Part shown: one piece after another, positions 34,176 through 39,142 of the stretch
Position numbering within the stretch: the stretch's first letter is position 1
Layout: every line of letters begins with the position of its first letter
NCBI GenBank assembly: GCA_017559505.1
Contig: JAFYSF010000001.1
Span: forward strand, 1 to 39,142
Length of the DNA stretch: 39,142 nucleotides
Reading direction: 5' to 3'
Source of the DNA: Paludibacteraceae bacterium
Lineage (GTDB): Bacteria > Bacteroidota > Bacteroidia > Bacteroidales > Paludibacteraceae
Program-made: the position numbers and the translations under genes
Notes under the pieces: model-generated
Database searches by the model: none
What the model was told of the DNA's origin: nothing
What the model saw: only the letters and a program-made list of their open reading frames with translations

Positions 34176-34402
34176 CGCTCGGTCGCAAGACCGAAAAAAT
34201 TTGTGTAAATCCGCAGAACACCTTTTGCACAACAAAAAAAACGAATTTTGTTATAAACAAGATTTTATACCTAAATAAAACAAAACCTTGAGTTCTAATC
34301 CCTTCAGTTCCAGGTGTTCCGTGCATTCTGTAAGAGAAAAAATTATATCAAACTCACGTTAAATAATAAAATATTTGTGATAATTTGTGGGAAACAAAAA
34401 TC

Positions 34403-34441
34403 AAAAAACTCCCATAATCATTTAGATCATAGGAGTTTTTC
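34403..34441 (-). terminator. Terminator of the GGGtGRT/NifU-like operon
   Basis: AAAAACTCC and GGAGTTTTT arms with an imperfect inner stem, followed by a T run on the minus strand, 22 bp after the stop codon at 34464. Confidence 0.75.
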
Positions 34442-34463
34442 TATTTTAAATAAGTATAAATTC

Positions 34464-35474
34464 TTATTTGCAAGCCTCTTCAATAGCAACTGCAACAGCA
34501 ACTGTAGCACCTACCATTGGGTTGTTACCCATACCGAGGAAGCCCATCATCTCAACGTGAGCAGGAACTGATGAAGAACCAGCGAATTGAGCATCACCGT
34601 GCATACGACCCATAGTGTCAGTCATACCGTATGAAGCAGGACCTGCTGCCATGTTGTCTGGGTGAAGTGTACGACCTGTACCACCACCTGAAGCTACTGA
34701 GAAGTAGTTTTTGCCTTGTTCCATACACTCTTTTTTGTATGTACCAGCAACTGGGTGTTGGAAACGTGTTGGGTTAGTTGAGTTACCAGTGATTGATACG
34801 TCAACACCTTCTGAACGCATAACTGCCACACCTTCACGTACATCGTCAGCACCGTAGCAACGTACTTTAGCGCGAAGACCTTCTGAATAAGGTTTTTCGT
34901 TCACGATTTTAAGTTCGCCTGAATAGTAATCGAATTCAGTTTGAACGTATGTAAAACCGTTGATACGAGAAATGATTTTAGCAGCATCTTTACCAAGACC
35001 GTTGAGGATAACGCGGAGAGGTTCTTTACGAACTTTGTTAGCCATTTCAGCGATTTTGATAGCACCTTCAGCAGCAGCGAATGATTCGTGACCTGCCAAG
35101 AATGCGAAACATTTTGTCTCTTCGCGGAGAAGACGTGCAGCCAAGTTACCGTGACCGATACCTACTTTACGATCGTCTGCTACCGAACCAGCGATACAGA
35201 ATGCTTGAAGACCTTCACCGATTGCTTCAGCAGCATCAGCAGCATTAGTGCAACCTTTTTTGATTGCGATTGCAGCACCTACTACATAAGCCCATTTTGC
35301 ATTTTCAAAACAGATTGGTTGTGTTTCTTCACACATTTTATATGGGTCAATACCTTTAGCGTCGCAAATTGCTTCTGCTTCTTCGATAGAAGCAATACCG
35401 TAGCCGTTCAATACTTTGAGGATATTATCGATACGGCGTGATTGAGATTCAAATTTTACTTCGTGTTTTGCCAT
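34464..35474 (-). CDS. GGGtGRT family protein
   Basis: A 336-aa protein of the family named after its conserved motif, seen here as SGGGTGRTLHPDN (about 263-275). Other conserved parts are GNLAARLLREETKCFAFLAGHESFAAAEGAIK, NSTNPTRFQHPVAGTYK and the glycine-rich end GFLGMGNNPMVGATVAVAVAIEEA. It has no signal peptide or membrane helix. The molecular function is not known. The family often sits beside a NifU-like scaffold, as here (19 nt downstream of that gene), so a role with an iron-sulfur cluster or a metal cofactor is a fair inference. AGGAGG lies 6 nt before the ATG at 35474, a strong ribosome site for this phylum. Confidence 0.9.
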   Translation of the reverse strand: MAKHEVKFESQSRRIDNILKVLNGYGIASIEEAEAICDAKGIDPYKMCEETQPICFENAKWAYVVGAAIAIKKGCTNAADAAEAIGEGLQAFCIAGSVADDRKVGIGHGNLAARLLREETKCFAFLAGHESFAAAEGAIKIAEMANKVRKEPLRVILNGLGKDAAKIISRINGFTYVQTEFDYYSGELKIVNEKPYSEGLRAKVRCYGADDVREGVAVMRSEGVDVSITGNSTNPTRFQHPVAGTYKKECMEQGKNYFSVASGGGTGRTLHPDNMAAGPASYGMTDTMGRMHGDAQFAGSSSVPAHVEMMGFLGMGNNPMVGATVAVAVAIEEACK

Positions 35475-35492
35475 AATTTTGTCCTCCTAATA

Positions 35493-36185
35493 TTATTCGT
35501 TACGTGGGTCAATATATTTAACTGCATCTTTGAAACGGCCATAAGTACCTTTTGCTTTTTCCAAAGCTTCGTTAGCATCTACGCCTTTTTTCACCATATC
35601 CATGAATTTACCAAGGTGGATGAACTCGTAACCGATAACTTCGTTATCAGCATCAAGAGCCATACGAGTACAATAACCTTCAGCCATTTCGAGGAAACGA
35701 GTACCTTTTGCAAGTGTACCGAACATAGTACCTACTTGTGAACGAAGACCTTTACCCAAATCTTCAAGACCAGCGCCGATTGGCAAACCACCTTCTGAGA
35801 AAGCAGATTGTGTACGACCGTAAACAATTTGAAGGAAAAGTTCACGCATTGCTGTGTTGATAGCATCACAAACCAAGTCAGTATTCAATGCTTCGAGGAG
35901 AGTTTTACCTGGAAGAATTTCTGAAGCCATAGCTGCTGAGTGAGTCATACCTGAGCAACCAATAGTTTCAACCAATGCTTCTTGAATAATACCCTCTTTT
36001 ACGTTGAGAGTCAATTTACAAGCACCTTGTTTTGGAGCACACCAACCAATACCGTGAGTAAGACCATTGATGTCTTTAATCTCTTTCGCACGTGTCCATT
36101 TTCCCTCTTGTGGAATTGGAGCCGATTCGTGATTTGCTCCTTTAGCAACAACACACATGTGTTCTACTTCGTGAGAATAAATCAT
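35493..36185 (-). CDS. NifU-like iron-sulfur scaffold protein
   Basis: A 230-aa protein related to IscU/NifU-N scaffolds, on which Fe-S clusters are built. Likely ligand cysteines are seen in GWCAPKQGACKL, ETIGCSGMTHSAA (about residue 80) and DLVCDAINTAM (about residue 104), which match the three-cysteine layout. Past residue 120 it is longer than IscU: a second part with GLPIGAGLEDLGKGLRSQVGTMFG and a helical end. That makes it a distinct subgroup rather than the housekeeping scaffold. It is transcribed with the GGGtGRT gene 19 nt behind it and has a promoter 65 nt ahead. The client enzyme is unknown. Confidence 0.85.
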   Translation of the reverse strand: MIYSHEVEHMCVVAKGANHESAPIPQEGKWTRAKEIKDINGLTHGIGWCAPKQGACKLTLNVKEGIIQEALVETIGCSGMTHSAAMASEILPGKTLLEALNTDLVCDAINTAMRELFLQIVYGRTQSAFSEGGLPIGAGLEDLGKGLRSQVGTMFGTLAKGTRFLEMAEGYCTRMALDADNEVIGYEFIHLGKFMDMVKKGVDANEALEKAKGTYGRFKDAVKYIDPRNE

Positions 36186-36249
36186 ACCTTAAAAAAATTA
36201 ATATTGTTAATAATTAATTAATCATATTGTACTTTGTACAAACAAAATG

Positions 36250-36280
36250 CAAAGTTACAAAAAATAATTGAGATAGGCAA
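36250..36280 (-). promoter_or_regulatory. Promoter of the NifU-like/GGGtGRT operon
   Basis: TTG (36280-36278), a 20-bp spacer and TAACTTTG (36257-36250) on the minus strand. Confidence 0.7.
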
Positions 36281-36284
36281 ATCG

Positions 36285-36333
36285 AATTGAAAATTGAGAA
36301 TTGAAAATTGAGAATTGAAAATTAAGAATTGAT
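36285..36333. repeat. Heptamer tandem array (AATTGAA/AATTGAG)
   Basis: Seven 7-bp units, alternating AATTGAA and AATTGAG, directly upstream of the promoter at 36250-36280. Confidence 0.95.
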
Positions 36334-36337
36334 TATT

Positions 36338-36372
36338 CACTCCTCATTCCTAATTCCTCATTCCTAATTCTA
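36338..36372. repeat. Heptamer tandem array ending in the tldE stop codon
   Basis: Five 7-bp units (CACTCCT, CATTCCT, AATTCCT, CATTCCT, AATTCTA). The last unit contains the tldE stop codon (TAG, 36372-36370). Confidence 0.9.
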
Positions 36373-37671
36373 ATTCACCACCACTCCCTCAAACAACAAC
36401 GACGGCAACTTCCATGCAGTATAACCCAGCGGATCATTCGACGAATCCACAAAATTCTCCCACAACTCCAACATATTCCCCGTCATCAACATCTCACTCA
36501 CTGGCTTCACTATCACACCATTCTCTACCCAATACCCCTCAATACCATACGAAAAATCACCTGTCGTGCCATTACAATTCCCCCCGTTAAAACCAGTTAT
36601 ATACAAACCTCGTGCCAAATTACGTATCAAACCGCCAGTATCCTCACCACCTAAACTAAAATCCAAAATCGTAGAACTACCCTGCGTCATCGGCACACCC
36701 ATCTTCTTACTCATATAATGCGAAATATAATAATTCTTCAACACCCCACCTTCCACAATCGGCATACCCACCACAGCAATTCCATCATTATCAAACAATT
36801 TAGCTCCTGCCTTACCAAATTGTCGCGGATTATCTACAATTGTCAATCTGTCCGAACCAATCTTTTCGCCCTTCTTATCAAGCAAAAAGCTCGACTTCAT
36901 ATGCAACGCCTCACCCCTCAATGCCGAAATCAACGGACTAACCAACTGCGATGCCACTCGCCTATCCACCACAACATCATACACGCCCGAATCTATCCTA
37001 TCAGCACCAATCTTATCCACCGTGCGTCTCAATGCCTCCACACCAACCCCCTCTTTCTGCAAGCCCCCCCAATGCTGAGCATTTACATAAACATAATCCT
37101 CAGGTCTCTCATCCCCCTCGCCTTGCACACTCACTTGAGCCGTCGCCATATATAATGTCCTACGCTTCTCTCCCTCAAACCCGTTACTATCAATCAAATA
37201 GTTATACGTTTCCGTATCAGCAATCCCCGCCATAGCCGAAATCACTCTCTCATCAGCCACCTCATCAAAAATTGCCTTTGCCACAGCAATTTTCTCATCC
37301 ACATCAACATTCTTAAATTCAGCGTCATACAATCCAAAATCATCCATCTCACCTCGATAATACATCTCCTTTTCGGGCAACGACCGATATGGGTCCGCTG
37401 TCAAAAATCGCGTACCAATAATCCCCTTATCAATAAATCGCTCCAACTCTCCCTTCTCAAGACGATTAGTCGAAATCGTACTATACGACCCATCCACAAA
37501 CAAGCTCAACGACAACTGACACCCTCCCGAATGATGCAATTTATCCACCTTACCATCTCTCACCTCCACCTCATTCTCCTCTCCAGCCGAAAACAAAGCC
37601 CTTACCTGCTGACAACCCTTTTTCAAGGCATACTCCAACGCATAACGCGTCATATTTTTCTCTTTTTCCAT
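36370..37671 (-). CDS. tldE: TldE (PmbA) metallopeptidase-complex subunit
   Basis: TldE is the non-catalytic partner of TldD; the two form a heterodimeric protease. From the ATG at 37671 (433 aa, MEKEKNMTRYALEYALKKGCQQVRALFS) it has the usual features: the N-terminal domain with VEVRDGKVDKLHHSGG, the central YDVVVDRRVASQLVSPLISALRGEALHMKSSFL, the segment GSSTILDFSLGG and the C-terminal TGFNGGNCNGTTGDFSYGIEGYWVENG. It lacks the HExxxH zinc motif, as expected for TldE. The open frame to 37695 adds eight residues and is not favoured. Its TldD partner is 10 kb away on the other strand. The stop codon lies inside a heptamer array. Confidence 0.93.
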   Translation of the reverse strand: MEKEKNMTRYALEYALKKGCQQVRALFSAGEENEVEVRDGKVDKLHHSGGCQLSLSLFVDGSYSTISTNRLEKGELERFIDKGIIGTRFLTADPYRSLPEKEMYYRGEMDDFGLYDAEFKNVDVDEKIAVAKAIFDEVADERVISAMAGIADTETYNYLIDSNGFEGEKRRTLYMATAQVSVQGEGDERPEDYVYVNAQHWGGLQKEGVGVEALRRTVDKIGADRIDSGVYDVVVDRRVASQLVSPLISALRGEALHMKSSFLLDKKGEKIGSDRLTIVDNPRQFGKAGAKLFDNDGIAVVGMPIVEGGVLKNYYISHYMSKKMGVPMTQGSSTILDFSLGGEDTGGLIRNLARGLYITGFNGGNCNGTTGDFSYGIEGYWVENGVIVKPVSEMLMTGNMLELWENFVDSSNDPLGYTAWKLPSLLFEGVVVN

Positions 37672-37691
37672 ATCAAAAATTCTCTTTCCGA

Positions 37692-37815
37692 ACACACACT
37701 CTCATTGTGTATTCAATCATTAATTTTCCAAAATCTAAACACAAGAAACAGCAACCTTCAAGCAACCCTCATCATAGGATAACCATACCTGCAAAATACC
37801 CACTCACAATGTGTA
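37692..37815. repeat. Dispersed intergenic repeat, copy 2
   Basis: Opens with ACACACTCTCATTGTGTAT, has AGCAACCTTCAAGCAA in the middle and ends in CTCACAATGTGTAT. This is the same layout and orientation as the element at 16408-16512, with several substitutions and a longer middle. It lies between tldE and mnmD. Confidence 0.65.
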
Positions 37816-37819
37816 TCCC

Positions 37820-37868
37820 CATTCCTCATTCCCCACTCCTCATTCCTAATTTCTAATTCCCCATTCCT
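37820..37868. repeat. Heptamer tandem array ending in the mnmD stop codon
   Basis: Seven 7-bp units of the CATTCCT/AATTCCC type. Its end coincides with the TGA stop of the mnmD 3' part (37870-37868). Confidence 0.9.
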
Positions 37869-38172
37869 CATTTCATCGCCCTCAAAATATGTCTTTTCCC
37901 CGGAGGACCTTGCAATTTCTCCACCTTAAATCCAGCCGCCAACATAGCCCTTCGCACATCCCCCTTCGCACAATACGTCGTCATCACACCACCCTCCTTC
38001 ATCAACCCATACACATTCCTAAACACCTCCTCAGTCCACAACTCTGGCTGAGCATCAGGCGAAAAAGCATCAAAAAACACCACATCAAATTGAGAACCGA
38101 AGGCCTTTGAGGCTTTAGCGATAAAATTAACTTCTAAATCACCTTGAGCCCCCGACGATAAAATCAAGGATT

Positions 38173-38193
38173 CTGCATTGTGCATTGTGCATT
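38173..38193 (-). repeat. Heptamer array at the mnmD frameshift
   Basis: On the minus strand TGCACAA, TGCACAA, TGCAGAA. The 5' frame ends in TGA shortly afterwards. With one added TGCACAA the codons run on as AAT GCA GAA TCC TTG into the 3' frame. Confidence 0.9.
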
Positions 38194-38475
38194 TCTCAAC
38201 CACTCCACAATATCCTTTTTATATTTACAAATCGCAAACTCCGGCACAATCTCCTGCAATCCAGCATCCCACTCCGCCTCATGCAACTCCAAAAACAACT
38301 CATCTTCGCCCAACAAACGCCCATAATTCAACTCCTCATAAACAGCACTCTCAAGCGGAAACAACTCAATAGTCGAAAAATTCACCCTCACACCATTCTC
38401 CTTAGCCCAACAAGCCGCCAACAACGCATTCAACCCCGTTCCAAACCCAATCTCCAACACCGCCAAATCCCCCTC

Positions 38476-38545
38476 AACTGTTAACTGTTGACTATCAACA
38501 TTTGCCTGTTGTCTGTTGACCGTTGACTGTTGACCATTAACTAAC
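38476..38545 (-). repeat. Ten-unit heptamer array inside mnmD coding sequence
   Basis: Ten diverged 7-bp units (AACTGTT, GACTGTT, GACCGTT types on the plus strand) sit between the HIFI and VLEIGFG segments. They encode a Q/N/V-rich insert (NGQQSTVNRQQANVDSQQ) in the linker before the SAM-binding motif. Confidence 0.85.
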
Positions 38546-38687
38546 TCCAATTGAGAAATAAAAATATGCCGACTCTCCTGTACCGCCCCATGCGACGAAT
38601 GATACGTCTGCCCAGCCATCTCGCTAAACAACGTATGCGAACCATCCTCCGTAACTTGAACTTTCACCATAGCAAATTAAATTTCCG

Positions 38688-38717
38688 CAAATTTACAACA
38701 TTTTCCCGAAACCACAA
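38688..38717 (-). promoter_or_regulatory. mnmD promoter
   Basis: TTG (38717-38715), a 19-bp spacer and TAAATTTG (38695-38688) on the minus strand, 17 bp upstream of the ATG at 38670, so the leader would be very short. Confidence 0.55.
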
Positions 38718-38778
38718 AAAACGCGTGCCGTGTATCACTACACAGCACAACGCAAATGAAATCTATTACCTATTATTA

Positions 38779-39142
38779 TCAAAATATAACCTTTCTTATA
38801 TCACGTGTTCCATCCTCAAAAATAAACTCAAAAAAGTATATTCCATTAAATTTATACTTACTTACTAAGTTATAACCATCTTCAATCATCAACTCATCCA
38901 CTAAAACACCATGAGATGACCAAACTTTCATTCTCGCACGACTTGAAGATTCTACCGCAACATCACCATCTGTATTGAACACAACAACTCTATCATCTTC
39001 TTCGATTGAATAATCATACAACTCAACCACACAAGTCATTACTGAAACCCCATCCGAAGCACGAGTCAACAGAACTGAATACTCATCAGACAAATTCATT
39101 CCTTCTGACAAATAATATATCGAAGATGTTGCTCCATCTATA
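38779..39142 (-). CDS. C-terminal part of a secreted protein with Por/T9SS-like sorting domain (partial)
   Basis: The frame is open to the right edge of the window, so only the last 121 codons are seen. The final 70 residues form a beta-sandwich of the type that ends many Bacteroidota exported proteins: VVVFNTDGDVAV, then ARMKVWSSHGVLVDELMIEDG, then KYKFNGIYFFEFIFEDGTRDIRKVIF. The GIYFF...RK pattern resembles the type A sorting domain (Por secretion system, T9SS), which is removed during secretion. A related DUF-type C-terminal domain is also possible. The passenger domain lies outside the window. Confidence 0.65.
   Translation of the reverse strand, partial: IDGATSSIYYLSEGMNLSDEYSVLLTRASDGVSVMTCVVELYDYSIEEDDRVVVFNTDGDVAVESSSRARMKVWSSHGVLVDELMIEDGYNLVSKYKFNGIYFFEFIFEDGTRDIRKVIF

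Larger units (their letters stand above)
37868..38670 (-). pseudogene. mnmD: tRNA U34 methyltransferase (MnmD/MnmC methyltransferase domain), frameshifted
   Basis: MnmD methylates the aminomethyl group at wobble uridine of some tRNAs, using S-adenosylmethionine. The gene is in two frames. The 5' part (38670-38164) has GSHTLFSEMAGQTYHSSHGA, HIFISQLEL and the SAM motif VLEIGFGTGLNALLA. The 3' part (about 38200-37868) has FDVVFFDAFSPDAQPELW, GGVMTTYCAKGDVRRAML and GPPGKRHILRAMK. Together they make one complete enzyme of normal order. The frames separate inside three heptamer units (38173-38193). One more unit, or two fewer, would join them, so the gene may be switchable rather than dead. A second heptamer array (38476-38545) is read through in the 5' part. 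Confidence 0.85.

Noticed and set aside
34039..34326. A 95-codon ORF on the minus strand
   Set aside because: It runs through the REP-like hairpin, has no promoter or domain, and has the irregular composition of a chance frame.

Overview
The window is chromosomal DNA from a member of the Bacteroidota, most likely an uncultured Bacteroidales. Three things point there. At least a dozen promoters fit the phylum's sigma-ABfrM consensus (TTG, 19-20 bp spacer, TAnnTTTG). Shine-Dalgarno sequences are mostly absent. The gene families are typical of the group: an OmpH-like lipoprotein, a DUF2723 membrane protein, PepD, NadB, a NifU-like/GGGtGRT pair and a partial protein with a Por/T9SS-like C-terminus. 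No phage, insertion sequence or CRISPR array is visible.

Layout. 1-7000 (minus strand): a type I restriction-modification operon hsdM-hsdS-hsdR. hsdS and hsdR are separated by four 165-168 bp tandem units, each carrying a copy of the hsdS 3' end. 7300-8300 (minus): a small membrane protein and an OmpH/Skp-like lipoprotein. 8350-17500 (plus): pepD, nadB, then an envelope block of DUF2723 membrane protein, polysaccharide deacetylase, kdsA and kdsD. The last two make Kdo-8-phosphate for LPS. 17592-17665: tRNA-Asp. 18009-24462 (minus): aldose-1-epimerase-like protein, a pseudokinase-AAA+ ATPase fusion, pgk, hisG and a tiny acidic lipoprotein. 24580-26007 (plus): tldD. 26062-30641 (minus): two runs of small envelope or hypothetical genes (YiiX-like, M23 peptidase, TerB-like paralogues, a 50-aa membrane protein). 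The second run sits behind a promoter and a strongly structured 300-nt leader or ncRNA. 31117-34463: an intact DUF4143 ATPase with a repeat array upstream, a broken relative, and a 1.1 kb gene-free stretch with palindromes. 34464-39142 (minus): the GGGtGRT/NifU-like pair, tldE, a frameshifted mnmD, and the 3' end of a gene running off the window.

The most unusual theme is repeat DNA. Arrays with a strict 7-bp period but different sequences occur at eight or more places, several exactly at gene ends. One array interrupts mnmD, and the gain of one unit (or loss of two) would restore its reading frame, as in a phase-variable contingency locus. The hsdS-tail array, the structured RNA at 30650-30962 and the pseudokinase-AAA+ protein are the other features most worth following up.
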